DNA from: Pseudoalteromonas amylolytica | Lineage (GTDB): Bacteria > Pseudomonadota > Gammaproteobacteria > Enterobacterales > Alteromonadaceae | Assembly (NCBI RefSeq): GCF_001854605.1 | Contig: NZ_MKJU01000038.1 | Location: forward strand, 17,401-81,400 | Reading direction: 5' to 3' | DNA length: 64,000 bases | Shown: positions 26,945 through 35,811 of the stretch, piece after piece | Layout: each line of letters begins with the position of its first letter | Numbering within the stretch: position 1 is the stretch's first letter | The notes under the pieces: model-generated | What the model saw: only the letters and a program-made list of their open reading frames with translations | Databases searched by the model: none | What the model was told of the DNA's origin: nothing | Position numbers and translations under genes: made by a program

Positions 26945-28123
26945 ATGAAAATTTTCATTGAAAAACGGACACTTAAATCAGATGGAACGCGAACATTGCG
27001 TCTCATTTATGACCACGGTTATACCACTAAATCAAACGGATCTCGTCAGCGAAAACGTGAACACGAAGTGCTGGATCTGTTTATCTATGACAAACCCAAA
27101 ACACCAGCTCAGCGAAAACATAACAAAGAGCACCTTCTCCTAGCCGAAACCATTAAGAGTAAACGACTGGTTGAGTGGCAATCCCAAAAGCATAGTTTTG
27201 AGGATAGAACTAAGCGTTCAGCTAGCTTCATTGATTACTTTCAACGGCAAATTGACATCAAAGAACAAACCACCTCAACCTCCAACCACTCGATCTGGCT
27301 TTCAGCACGTAAGCACCTGCTGTTCTACTGCGGGAAACATGATCTTAGCTTTGATGAGTTGGATAAAGACTGGTTAGACGGATTTAAGTATTACCTGACC
27401 AATGAAGCGAAAACCAAAAGTGATACCGCGTTATCTCGCAACACACAAAGCTCCTACTTCAATAAAGTTCGCGCGGCGATCAACGAAGCGCATCGAGAAG
27501 GTATTATTCGTGATAACCCGCTTTCACAAGTGACCAGTATCAAAGCGAAAACGACCAAGCGTGTTTATCTCACATTGGATGAGGTCAACGCTTTAGCTCA
27601 CACAGAATGTCGCTACCCAGTCCTTAAACGTGCGTTTTTGTTCTCATGTGCAACGGGGATGCGTTGGTGCGATATCCATCGACTTACTTGGTCAGAAGTA
27701 GAGACATTCAATAATCACAAACGAATTATCTTCGACCAAGCCAAACTCTCTCAGGGCGATGCTAAGAGCCTTCAGTATTTAGACATACCAAAGTCAGCAG
27801 AATCACTTTTGGGTAGCCCCAAAGCCTCTCACGAGCGCGTATTCAAGGGATTAAAATACTCTTCTTATATAAATGTAGAGCTGCTTAGATGGGCTCTGGC
27901 TGCTGGAATAAGTAAGCACGTTACGTTCCATGCTGGTCGTCATACTTTTGCTGTAATTCAGCTTAGCCGAGGAATCGATATATACGCAGTATCGAAACTG
28001 CTCGGCCACAGCGAACTCAAGACAACCGAGATCTACGCTGACATCATAGAACAACGTAGGATGGAAGCCATGCTCACATTCCCCGATATTTTTGCTTCTT
28101 CTGGAAAGGATTCAGCGGCCTAA
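26945..28123 (+). CDS. int: Tyrosine recombinase / integrase of the island
   Basis: 392 residues from the ATG at 26945, which follows GGGGACAAAC; an in-frame TTG at 26933 is rejected. N-terminal arm-DNA-binding region (MKIFIEKRTLKSDGTRTLRL), a core-binding SAM-like domain (residues about 95-190, SFIDYFQRQIDIKEQ...), then the catalytic domain with Arg I in SCATGMRWCDIHRLTW, HxxR in FHAGRHTFAV and the His/Tyr end LLGHSELKTTEIYAD. The catalytic set is complete, so it should be active. The arm and core domains resemble those common in Bacteroidetes-type integrases. It lies next to attL and reads inward, the usual placement. Its start region is packed with GGTCCCCAA repeats, suggesting self-regulation. 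Confidence 0.93.
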   Translation: MKIFIEKRTLKSDGTRTLRLIYDHGYTTKSNGSRQRKREHEVLDLFIYDKPKTPAQRKHNKEHLLLAETIKSKRLVEWQSQKHSFEDRTKRSASFIDYFQRQIDIKEQTTSTSNHSIWLSARKHLLFYCGKHDLSFDELDKDWLDGFKYYLTNEAKTKSDTALSRNTQSSYFNKVRAAINEAHREGIIRDNPLSQVTSIKAKTTKRVYLTLDEVNALAHTECRYPVLKRAFLFSCATGMRWCDIHRLTWSEVETFNNHKRIIFDQAKLSQGDAKSLQYLDIPKSAESLLGSPKASHERVFKGLKYSSYINVELLRWALAAGISKHVTFHAGRHTFAVIQLSRGIDIYAVSKLLGHSELKTTEIYADIIEQRRMEAMLTFPDIFASSGKDSAA

Positions 28124-28131
28124 GGCCGCTG
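28113..28131. terminator. Hairpin between int and the convergent HTH gene
   Basis: CAGCGGCC/GGCCGCTG with loop TAA, the loop being the int stop codon. No T-run, but it lies between two convergent genes. Confidence 0.5.
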
Positions 28132-28143
28132 CTATAGAAGGTA

Positions 28144-28479
28144 CTACTTACGAGAAGTGGTGGCGACATAGTTTGCTGCCCTTTTTTGTATCTCATGGCG
28201 AGATGAAACGCGCTGCTCCTCAACCCAATCCATGATTGCTTGACGCTCAAATCGGAGGTGTTTGCCAAGCTTAAAGTAAGGGATCTCTGCCGAGCTCGTT
28301 AGCTTATAAAGTTGATTGGTTGATAAACCCAGCAAAGCAGCACATTCATCAACGGTTAGAATGTCCTTTCCAAGCAACTCCACCTTTTGTTGCTGCAAAC
28401 GCTGCTCCAGAATAGCGCGCTCAACACGGTCAATCTTGGCGAGAATGGACTGAAGAATAACTTGCTCGTTGGTTGTCAT
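28144..28479 (-). CDS. Helix-turn-helix (excisionase-type) protein
   Basis: 111 residues from the ATG at 28479, which follows AGGAGGTGATGTG; a GTG one codon upstream is possible. The N-terminal half is a short coiled coil (AKIDRVERAILEQRLQQQKVE); the C-terminal half is a MerR/excisionase-like winged helix (ILTVDECAALLGLSTNQLYKL ... IPYFKLGKHLRFERQAIMDW). Such proteins act as recombination directionality factors or regulators. It is convergent with int and lies last in a minus-strand set with the DUF927 protein and an AlpA protein. Excision role is inference. Confidence 0.82.
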   Translation of the reverse strand: MTTNEQVILQSILAKIDRVERAILEQRLQQQKVELLGKDILTVDECAALLGLSTNQLYKLTSSAEIPYFKLGKHLRFERQAIMDWVEEQRVSSRHEIQKRAANYVATTSRK

Positions 28480-28510
28480 CACATCACCTCCTCGCCCATT
28501 GGAATGTCTC

Positions 28511-28537
28511 TGGGAAGAGTGGGAAAACTGGGAATAT
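28511..28537 (+). repeat. Three TGGGAAnnn repeats, 9-bp period (left copy)
   Basis: TGGGAAGAG, TGGGAAAAC and TGGGAATAT head to tail, between the DUF927 and HTH genes. A matching set in inverted orientation lies near the right island end at 45542-45568. Confidence 0.6.
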
Positions 28538-28538
28538 A

Positions 28539-30212
28539 TTATTCATCGACGCCCATCTCCTTCAATTCAGAGAGGATCTTTTCCGGCCAGAAAGCGAAAA
28601 AACGATGATCAAACTCAGTACCGTTTTTCTTCTCGATAATCCGAAGTGTTCCTCTACGATCTTCATTGGTTTCAAACCACCCTTTATGAATCAAAGGGCT
28701 CAATTGACTCTTGTACTGACGCCGCAGTCGTAGCTGCTTAACAAACTCTTGTTTGTGGATAAGCCACTGGACGTCATCACCATCCTGCCGCCAGTAACCA
28801 AACTTTGAAGATCTGCTCGTACAAAATTCAGGAAGCTTATTTTCCCAATGGCTAATGGCTTGTTTCAAAGCACTTAACACCTCATACGTTTCTTGATTGT
28901 GCTGGTGCCCTCTGTGAGATAACCAGCGGCTAAAAACGCTATATACGGAATAGAGTGACTCTTCTTCAGACCATGGCACTAACTGGTTTCGTGACGCAAC
29001 AGACAACGCTACACCAACAAGGACAAAGCGCTTCAATACCCGATGAACCTGGCCGGAGTAATTACTTTTAGACCAATGCTGCCTCAGCGTTTCGATTTCA
29101 CGCTGTAAAACGACTTCCAGATCGGGCTTATCTGAAATAAGCGTCATCCAAGCCGTGAACAAAGTGCCAAAGTACTTTTGAGTCTGCTTTTCTAAGTGCT
29201 CAGCAAACTGAGATGGTGAGGAAAAGCGGTGTAGATCCGCAAAACAGCCAAAGCGCTCTTCGGCAGGAATTTCGATGACTCGAATCAGCTGACCTGCTTT
29301 CACTTGATAACCAGAGGACTCCATCAGCTCTGTCAGGCCAACCTCTCCATTACTCAATGTCAGCGTTCGCCAATTGGCTATATTCGCCAGGCCGCCTGTT
29401 TCGGTGGCTCGCAGCTTCCCACATCCGTTGACGATTTGATAAGCCGCAGAACTGGCATCTTCCGCCGAGCACAACCCTAGCTCATCTAACACAAGCAACA
29501 TGTCATGATGTTCTGATGCAACCGCCTCAATACCGTTAGCGGTTGTTTTCCAAGACTTGATATAAGACTTATCAGCATAAACAGACGCAGCGACAAACGA
29601 TGTGACAGACTTACCCGACGAAGACGGCCCCATCACATGGAATGCCGCACTTTCCATCCCTACTGGCTTGAGCAGCGGCGCGGACAAAGCGACGCCAACA
29701 GAAAATATAAGCAAGGGATTGCCGCCCAATAAAGAACCGACTTCGCTTTGCCATTCCGCTAAGCTCCCTTTTGCCAAACAGAGTGAGTCTGCCATCCCAC
29801 CAGAAAAGTAGTAGGGCTCATCTGACCGTCCGAAACTTTTCTCCGGAGTAACGAACACCTTGTCATGCCAACCTGTTCTTGTAACACAAAAGGCCGTTTC
29901 CGCCGCTTTGAGCTCTTCCCGCAAATAGCGCTGGACCATATTCCATGCAGTTTGCTCAGGCTCCAGCCAAAAACCGGTATCGAATAATTCATCTCTTAAT
30001 TGATAGTTGGTCCCTCCCATGATCTTTCTGGCAGGCACTATCATTCGAATCGTCTGCTTGTCCATGTTGATGATTTCAATACAAGCACTGAAACCTGACT
30101 TCCGATCAGGTGAACGCGTTCTAGCAAGAACCTTGACTGAAGAGCTCAACGAACGCCAACCTCGCTCACGGCAGAAATACTGTAGTTGATCATGGTGATG
30201 ACGAAACTTCAT
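28539..30212 (-). CDS. DUF927 helicase/primase-like ATPase
   Basis: 557 residues. DUF927 P-loop ATPase: Walker A GPSSSGKSVTSF at about residue 190-205 and Walker B MLLVLDELGLCS at about 240-255, with a Walker-B neighbour region YQIVNGCGKLRATETGG typical of the family. Found in genomic islands and phage satellites, where such ATPases are thought to act as replicative helicases or primase-associated helicases. The ATG follows GGGAGGTCAT. It starts 12 bp after the AlpA stop, so the two are one operon. The lack of a separate primase or replication origin makes autonomous replication uncertain. The N-terminal 60 residues (HHHDQLQYFCRERGW...) look like a degenerate primase-linker segment. Confidence 0.88.
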   Translation of the reverse strand: MKFRHHHDQLQYFCRERGWRSLSSSVKVLARTRSPDRKSGFSACIEIINMDKQTIRMIVPARKIMGGTNYQLRDELFDTGFWLEPEQTAWNMVQRYLREELKAAETAFCVTRTGWHDKVFVTPEKSFGRSDEPYYFSGGMADSLCLAKGSLAEWQSEVGSLLGGNPLLIFSVGVALSAPLLKPVGMESAAFHVMGPSSSGKSVTSFVAASVYADKSYIKSWKTTANGIEAVASEHHDMLLVLDELGLCSAEDASSAAYQIVNGCGKLRATETGGLANIANWRTLTLSNGEVGLTELMESSGYQVKAGQLIRVIEIPAEERFGCFADLHRFSSPSQFAEHLEKQTQKYFGTLFTAWMTLISDKPDLEVVLQREIETLRQHWSKSNYSGQVHRVLKRFVLVGVALSVASRNQLVPWSEEESLYSVYSVFSRWLSHRGHQHNQETYEVLSALKQAISHWENKLPEFCTSRSSKFGYWRQDGDDVQWLIHKQEFVKQLRLRRQYKSQLSPLIHKGWFETNEDRRGTLRIIEKKNGTEFDHRFFAFWPEKILSELKEMGVDE

Positions 30213-30224
30213 ATGACCTCCCTA

Positions 30225-30416
30225 TCACAGGCTCAAAAGCCACTTCTGCACGTCTTCAACACGGAATCTCACACTTCGAGCACCAGGCGATAAATTCACT
30301 GGCGAAGGAAAAGAACCATTTTTCACATAACGGCGAATGGTTGCCTGAGACAGCTGAGTTAGCTGACAGACTTCTTGATAGCTTAATAGCTGATTTGATT
30401 GTTTTTGTTCGGTCAT
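30225..30416 (-). CDS. alpA: AlpA family transcriptional regulator
   Basis: 63-residue MerR-like DNA-binding protein: LLSYQEVCQLTQLSQATIRRY followed by GSFPSPVNLSPGARSVRFRVEDVQKW, the standard AlpA/HTH_17 pattern. AlpA proteins activate excision genes of P4-like elements. A good ribosome-binding site (AGGAGTAGTT) precedes the ATG. First gene of alpA-DUF927-HTH. Confidence 0.9.
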   Translation of the reverse strand: MTEQKQSNQLLSYQEVCQLTQLSQATIRRYVKNGSFPSPVNLSPGARSVRFRVEDVQKWLLSL

Positions 30417-30699
30417 AACTACTCCTGATAGCTAATGAATAATCAAGGAATAGCTTGTAGGATGAGCAACGCAAAGGCGCGCGGTGCTCAGGCCCATTTT
30501 GGACAGTTTGGAATGAAAGAAGGCCTGTAAAATAGGGTATTTAGGATTACAGAAGCAGATAATGGTGCGGTGATTAAATTCAGCAAAAAACGTGCTCTTC
30601 ATGATCTGAAGATTCATAAGCCCACTAAAACAATTTACCGCGACTTTCACATGTGAAAGAGGCATCATCATAGTCTAGGGAAAGTAGAAAACTGGAATA
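30417..30699. promoter_or_regulatory. alpA upstream region with CTTTCACATGTGAAAG palindrome
   Basis: 283 bp without a supported gene. The only structure seen is the 16-bp perfect palindrome CTTTCACATGTGAAAG at 30644-30659; the same core recurs at 41286-41301 in the island. Likely carries the alpA promoter. Confidence 0.45.
30644..30659. promoter_or_regulatory. Operator-like palindrome, copy 1
   Basis: CTTTCACATGTGAAAG, perfect 16-bp dyad between the alpA start and the 30700 microprotein gene. The binding protein is unknown. Confidence 0.5.
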
Positions 30700-30816
30700 T
30701 TAACCGTCCTTATTATTCTCACTCCGTTTCATCTGATATGTGGAATACCAGTAGACACACCCAACAGCAGCCACTGTCAAAAGCAGACCTGCGAGCCAAT
30801 ACCAAAGCAAATCCAT
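30700..30816 (-). CDS. 38-aa single-TM microprotein, paralogue of the 43582 gene
   Basis: Too short for usual gene finders. ATG at 30814-30816 follows a strong GAGGAGGTTGT site; the product MDLLWYWLAGLLLTVAAVGC-VYWYSTYQMKRSENNKDG has one TM segment (residues 3-24) and a charged tail. It closely matches another island microprotein (43582-43668), sharing LLLTVAAVG and WYS. Strong ribosome-binding sites plus conservation between two copies support that it is real. Function unknown; single-TM peptides of this size may be toxins, membrane-stress modulators or subunits. No obvious antitoxin RNA seen. Confidence 0.72.
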   Translation of the reverse strand: MDLLWYWLAGLLLTVAAVGCVYWYSTYQMKRSENNKDG

Positions 30817-31169
30817 ACAACCTCCTCAAATCGTTGAATCAAATCGGTCGCAGCTAATACCACCACAGTCAAAACTGGTATCAATGCTAGTCATACTGTT
30901 ATCCCTCAACACATTGCCACCGACATCAATACAAGAGTTTTCCATCATTGGAGGGCCACTTACAGGGTTTATATCGCCACACCAATGGGGTGATCTCGAA
31001 TCAGAGATGAAATCTGGAGTATCTGGTATCAATTCCGCACCAGCCTGTCCAGCTTGGTATATTCCTGGACTTGATATGCCAGATGGCGAACCATCTACCA
31101 CTGAAATGTGCCTATGCCCTGCAAACCTTCTCCCCCTTCTTGGCCTACCATAACGTCGATGGAGTTTGT

Positions 31170-31394
31170 TCAACCAAACCAAAATGATGCGGTAAGCAAA
31201 ATAATTAAAAATGAAACTGGAGCGGGTAAAGCAAACATGAGCACTACAAAAAGAACCAACTTCACCATCACTTTTATCGGCCATAGCCAATCACGACATA
31301 CTGTTGCCTTCGCCTCTTTTTCTGCGAACGCATGAGGTTCAATGCCAGCACAGCCTGGATGGCTTGCCACAGCTTCCGCTGAGACAGTTTTCAT
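31170..31394 (-). CDS. Small hydrophobic-tailed protein, possibly a frameshifted gene
   Basis: 74-residue reading frame with a polar N-half (ASHPGCAGIEPHAFAEKEAK) and a C-terminal TM stretch (VMVKLVLFVVLMFALPAPVSFLIILLTASF) that stops at 31170. A different frame continues without stop from there to 30826 with a basic segment (LNKLHRRYGRPRRGRRFAGHRH) and a Cys/Asp-rich end. A TM followed by positive residues is what one expects of a membrane protein, so the two could be one gene split by a single frameshift near 31170-31190. I do not recognise the family, and no clear ribosome-binding site precedes 31394. Confidence 0.35.
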   Translation of the reverse strand: MKTVSAEAVASHPGCAGIEPHAFAEKEAKATVCRDWLWPIKVMVKLVLFVVLMFALPAPVSFLIILLTASFWFG

Positions 31395-31535
31395 TTTTAT
31401 CGGCTTACCTGTTCCCCTACCTCGTTACACCATATTAACCAGTCAGGCACAGAACACCGAATATGCGACAACTAATTGAAATATTTAAACTATGTACTAA
31501 CAGAACAATCCCAAACCCAATACAAGCCATCTGAA

Positions 31536-31577
31536 AAGTGTACTGGTTCATGGGCCACCTAGAAAAGCGGTACACTT
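31536..31577. repeat. Inverted pair AAGTGTAC/GTACACTT
   Basis: 8-bp perfect arms 26 bp apart; half-sites AAGTGTACTGG and AAGTGTACCGC. Confidence 0.45.
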
Positions 31578-31665
31578 ACCGCCCTAGCAAACACGGCCTC
31601 AATGCCTTGATCGCAGACATAACAAGGGATGGCTGCCATTTTTCTCAAAACCTTAAGCCGCAACG

Positions 31666-31697
31666 AACTGTACCGTTTAGACTAAATCGGTACAGTT
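31666..31697. repeat. Inverted pair AACTGTACCG/CGGTACAGTT
   Basis: 10-bp perfect arms around TTTAGACTAAAT, itself partly palindromic; about 105 bp from the stop of the restriction operon's last gene. Confidence 0.5.
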
Positions 31698-31801
31698 AAA
31701 TCACGTTAGGGGGCTTATCATTGCCAATCAAAAGGAATTATGGTTCTGCTGCCACGTCGTGATCAGTTATACATTCGGAGTGGCTAGAGCATCAGTATTA
31801 A

Positions 31802-32551
31802 CTAAATAAGTGCCATTTCTAGTTTATGCTTTCGCTTCACCCAATCTGGTAGAGAACGTTCGAGTAAGCGATAAAACTCTGGACCGTGGTTGTGGTGCTC
31901 TAGGTGACACAGTTCATGAATGATCACGTACTCAATACACTCTTTCGGTGCCTTAATTAACTCGCGGTTTAAGGTCAGCGTTCCGCTTTTTGATAGACTG
32001 CCCCAGCGCTTTTTGAGTTGCATTATTCTAATGGTTGGCTTGTCTGCATCTGAATGTTTGAACTTCTCCCAACAATCCGAAAACACCTTATTTAAGTGGA
32101 AATCGGCCTTTTCTCGATACCAATCATTAAGTAGCGACTCCACATGGTCTGGTTTACCATTGGCAGAGGTTACCCAGAAAAAGCCCGCTTTAAGTACCAC
32201 ACCGTTGTCAGTACCTGCATCAATTTTTAGCCTATACTTTCTACCGAGATACAAATGGCTTTCACCACTTACGTATTTGCGAGAAGGGGTTCTTGGGTCA
32301 AATTGGTCAAAATAGCGAATTTGACGTTTGATCCACCGAGCGCGCTTTTTCACCTTAGCTTCAATGGCCTCACGATCGGTGCCTTCAGGAGCTTTTACAA
32401 AAACTGATTTATCAGGGTGAACTGATATTTCCAGCGACTTGCGTTTAGAAAAAGCCAACTGGAAGGGGATTTCTCCCCCTCCGTATACAACCGCTAGTCT
32501 TTCAGCGCTTGCCGTTGGTAACTCAGTCTGCTTGATGGTTGACGACATCAA
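31802..32551 (-). CDS. YgjP-type M48-like metallopeptidase
   Basis: 249 residues. The zinc motif is VIIHELCHLEHHNHGPEFYRL (HExxH plus downstream H/E) near residue 205; upstream are LGRKYRLKI and LKKRWGSLSKSGTLTLNREL, typical of the YgjP/DUF45 family. These SprT-like proteases are often encoded at the end of type I restriction operons; their role is not established. The start overlaps the hsdR stop by 4 bp (ATGA), so it is translationally coupled and the last gene of the operon. Confidence 0.88.
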   Translation of the reverse strand: MMSSTIKQTELPTASAERLAVVYGGGEIPFQLAFSKRKSLEISVHPDKSVFVKAPEGTDREAIEAKVKKRARWIKRQIRYFDQFDPRTPSRKYVSGESHLYLGRKYRLKIDAGTDNGVVLKAGFFWVTSANGKPDHVESLLNDWYREKADFHLNKVFSDCWEKFKHSDADKPTIRIMQLKKRWGSLSKSGTLTLNRELIKAPKECIEYVIIHELCHLEHHNHGPEFYRLLERSLPDWVKRKHKLEMALI

Positions 32552-35500
32552 GAATGCCTCCGGTGCTTCGCAACCTGCATGGTTTTCTCAATGATTTCGT
32601 CCATTTGCTCTAAGCTCAGCGTCACGCCGTACTGCTCTTTGACTTCGTCATAAAGAAAATCGTCAATATCATTCATCGCTGTTTTTTGAACGTCGGCATC
32701 GTCCCAAAAATCGACTTTCCAATGGGCATCAATGATCTTTTGTATTGCTAACGATGTTTGTGCCGCAATGGCATCAAGTTGAGCATCATCTAACTCGTTG
32801 AGTGTTGCCACTTGCTGAAACTGCGGCTTAATCAAGCCAAAGTAGGCACACGCTTCGTCGTTTTCACGAATGCAATCAGGCATATCATCATGCTGCTTCG
32901 TGGCCACTTTGTTACGAATATCAATCACTCGGTTGAGATATTCTAAGTCTGAGATACGCTTGGCCTTAAAGTCATCAATAGCGGCTTGGATCAGCTTCGA
33001 AAACTTCTCATAAAACGCAGGGTCTTTGTCCATGTTCTCCGAAATACTGCGCTTCGTGGCGTGGGCGATGGTGTCCGCTTTTGATGCCGTGGTTTTGGTT
33101 TGATAAACCCCTTGCTCTTCTTTCACGGCGGTAAACATTTTTTCATCAAAAATATTCACTGGCTCGTTAAGCTGAGTCACCTCATTAGCCTGAATATGGG
33201 TATCCAGCAGCTTTTTAATTTTCGGCTCGTAGTCGCGATAATCAATCGCCTCGGCGTAACGCAACTTAACCGCTGCCTTTAAGTTCTGAAAACGTTTTAA
33301 ATCGTTTTTATAGGTTTGTAGCTTCTTCTCATCAGAGCTCATGATGAACTGCTCAGACGATAAAGCGATGGCTAAAGATTTACTGTATGCCGATAAACAT
33401 TCGTAAAACTCTTCACGCAACTCGTCATCGGCCAACAACACCTCATAGGCTTCTTCGTCTTTTGAGTTTTTAACGGCTTTAAACAAATCCCATAAGTCAG
33501 AGTAACGCTGTGGCAGTTTAAACACTTCTTCGTTGATGGAGGTGAGCGTGCCTGCTAAGTCATCTTCGTCAAACCCTTCAAAGGCTTCATACATGGTTAG
33601 GGCTTTATCCAGCTCACCCAATACGCTGGCATAGTCGATGATATAGCCAAACTCTTTACCTTCGTACAGGCGGTTAACCCGAGCGATAGCCTGCAATAGC
33701 GTGTGCTCTCGCAGGGTTCGGCATAGATACAGCACGGTGTTGCGCGGCGCATCAAAACCAGTTAACAGCTTATCCACCACAATGAGTATTTCAGGGTCAT
33801 CACCGTATTTAAACTGATTGATGATTTGCTTAGTGTACTCTTCTTCAGAGCCAAAGCGCTTCATCATTTTGTCCCAGAACTTACCTACCTCATCGGTTGG
33901 TCCTTCGTCCACTTCGTCGTGGCCTTCGCGGGTATCAGGGCCAGAAATCACCACCTCTGTGGTGACGGTGCCAATCTCTTGCAAAAACTGCTGGTACTTT
34001 AACGCCGCCGGTTTGCCCGGGGCAACCAGCTGAGCCTTAAAGCCGGTGCCTTGCCAGTTCGCACGAAAATGCTCGCTGATATCAAAGGCGCGCATATATA
34101 TCACCTGATCGGCTTTGTTTAGCATTTCAGCGCGGGCGTATTTCTTTTTAAGGTCGGCCTTTTGCTCTTTGCTTAAATCGGCGGTGTGGCGCTCAAACCA
34201 GAGGTCGATAGCCGACTGATTCTGCTCCATCTCAACATGTCGGCCTTCGTACAGCAGTGGCAATACTGCTTCGTCGGCAACCGCTTGTTTAATGGTATAG
34301 TGCGGCTCAATCAGGCCACCAAATTTGGCAAAGTTATTCTTTTCTTTTTTCAGTAGTGGCGTACCGGTAAAGCCAAGAAAACAGGCATTAGGTAGCATTT
34401 GGCGCATTCGGGCCGCCAATGAGCCAAAGTTGGTGCGGTGACTTTCATCGACTAATACAAAAATATCGTGCGACTCATCAACAAACTTCTCGGCCACCCA
34501 GCCTTTGTCAAATTTGTGGATCAGTGTGGTGATCAGACCCACTTTGTTTTTCAGGTGCTTAACTAAGTTTCGGCCAGACGTGGCACGTTCGCGGCTTAAA
34601 CCACAGGCCGCAAAGGTATTACCCAATTGTTTATCAAGATCATCCCGGTCGGTAACCAAAATGATCCTCGGATTGATAAGCTGCGACTCTAGTGCCATAG
34701 CACGGGTGAGCATCACCATGGTGAGCGACTTACCCGAGCCTTGAGTGTGCCAAATAACACCACCTTGGCGGTTTTCTTTAGTGCCATTGCCTTTATTGGC
34801 CAAACGCTTAATTCGGGCGATAGTCGCTTTAATCACAAAATATTGTTGATAGCGGGCTACTTTCTTAATGCCACCATCAAAAAGGGTAAAGCGATACACC
34901 AAATCTAATAAACGCTCTGGGCGGCACAGGCTATAAATGGCATTATCTTGTTCCGTCACCAAGCGTTTACCTTCCGCCTCTAGCGCATCAAAAAATGGCC
35001 GTGCTGCAGCAAACTCGCCACTGAATAGCTGTGCTTTAGTCTCTTCGCTCAAGGAGGTATTTACGGCTTTATCGACATCGGCGGGTTTATCTTCCTGCTC
35101 TTTCCACACGCCCCAAAACTTCTTAGGTGTGCCAGCTGTGGCGTATTGGGCGGCGTTTTTATTCACTGCCAACACTTGCTGCACATAAGTAAACAGGCGC
35201 GGAATATAGTCATCACCCTGGTTACGAATATTTTGTGATACGGCTTGCTCTACATCCACTTTTGGTGATTTACATTCAATCACGCTAAAGGGAATACCAT
35301 TGACAAACAGGACGATATCGGGGCGCACGGTATCGGTGCTGCGTGCTCGCTCAACCGAGAACTCAGCGACTACATGAAAGCTGTTGTTTGAAGGTGTTTT
35401 CCAATCAATGTAATTGAGGGTAAAGCTTTTTGAGTCCCCCTCAATGGTTTGCTCCATGGCTGAGCCTAAGGTGATTAAATCGTAAATCGACTCATTGGTT

Positions 35501-35811
35501 TTTTGCAGGCCATCAAACTTAATATTTTTGAGCTTTTGGATCGCGGTTTGAATGTTCTCTTCGCTAAACAGATACTCGCCACCTTTATAGTTAATGCGAT
35601 TAATCTTTTTTAGCTGCTGACGTAGCACCCCTTCCAAGATCACATTGGCACTGCGCCCACCCCTTTCAGCCAGCGCTTGCTCAGGGGTAAGGTACTGATA
35701 ACCCAAATTGATTAACTGTTGCAGGGCAGGAATTTGCGACAAGTACTTTTCGTTAAACTCAAAGCCCGAAGGCTCCGAGTTTGCTGCGTAATTGACTGGA
35801 GGTGTGCTCAT
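32548..35811 (-). CDS. hsdR: Type I restriction endonuclease subunit HsdR
   Basis: 1087 residues, normal for HsdR. The PD-(D/E)xK nuclease core is PDIVLFVNGIPFSVIECKSPK at about residues 175-195. The translocase follows: Walker A WHTQGSGKSLTMVMLTRA, ILVTDRDDLDKQL, the DEAD-like VLVDESHRTNFG, GFTGTPL, and the motif VI region HTLLQAIARVNRL. It cuts unmodified DNA after ATP-driven translocation when bound to M2S. It overlaps hsdS upstream and the metalloprotease downstream by 4 bp each. No stop or frameshift seen, so the enzyme looks intact. Confidence 0.96.
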   Translation of the reverse strand: MSTPPVNYAANSEPSGFEFNEKYLSQIPALQQLINLGYQYLTPEQALAERGGRSANVILEGVLRQQLKKINRINYKGGEYLFSEENIQTAIQKLKNIKFDGLQKTNESIYDLITLGSAMEQTIEGDSKSFTLNYIDWKTPSNNSFHVVAEFSVERARSTDTVRPDIVLFVNGIPFSVIECKSPKVDVEQAVSQNIRNQGDDYIPRLFTYVQQVLAVNKNAAQYATAGTPKKFWGVWKEQEDKPADVDKAVNTSLSEETKAQLFSGEFAAARPFFDALEAEGKRLVTEQDNAIYSLCRPERLLDLVYRFTLFDGGIKKVARYQQYFVIKATIARIKRLANKGNGTKENRQGGVIWHTQGSGKSLTMVMLTRAMALESQLINPRIILVTDRDDLDKQLGNTFAACGLSRERATSGRNLVKHLKNKVGLITTLIHKFDKGWVAEKFVDESHDIFVLVDESHRTNFGSLAARMRQMLPNACFLGFTGTPLLKKEKNNFAKFGGLIEPHYTIKQAVADEAVLPLLYEGRHVEMEQNQSAIDLWFERHTADLSKEQKADLKKKYARAEMLNKADQVIYMRAFDISEHFRANWQGTGFKAQLVAPGKPAALKYQQFLQEIGTVTTEVVISGPDTREGHDEVDEGPTDEVGKFWDKMMKRFGSEEEYTKQIINQFKYGDDPEILIVVDKLLTGFDAPRNTVLYLCRTLREHTLLQAIARVNRLYEGKEFGYIIDYASVLGELDKALTMYEAFEGFDEDDLAGTLTSINEEVFKLPQRYSDLWDLFKAVKNSKDEEAYEVLLADDELREEFYECLSAYSKSLAIALSSEQFIMSSDEKKLQTYKNDLKRFQNLKAAVKLRYAEAIDYRDYEPKIKKLLDTHIQANEVTQLNEPVNIFDEKMFTAVKEEQGVYQTKTTASKADTIAHATKRSISENMDKDPAFYEKFSKLIQAAIDDFKAKRISDLEYLNRVIDIRNKVATKQHDDMPDCIRENDEACAYFGLIKPQFQQVATLNELDDAQLDAIAAQTSLAIQKIIDAHWKVDFWDDADVQKTAMNDIDDFLYDEVKEQYGVTLSLEQMDEIIEKTMQVAKHRRHS

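Larger units (their letters stand above)
31398..31801. other. Intergenic region with two nested palindromes sharing AAnTGTACCG
   Basis: 404 bp without a supported gene. It holds AAGTGTAC...GTACACTT (31536-31577) and AACTGTACCG...CGGTACAGTT (31666-31697). All four half-sites read AA(G/C)TGTAC(C/T)G. Could be operators for a dimeric regulator or remains of a mobile element end. Confidence 0.45.

Noticed and set aside
30432..30671. 79-codon minus-strand frame upstream of alpA
   Set aside because: No ribosome-binding site or family features; it spans the CTTTCACATGTGAAAG palindrome.
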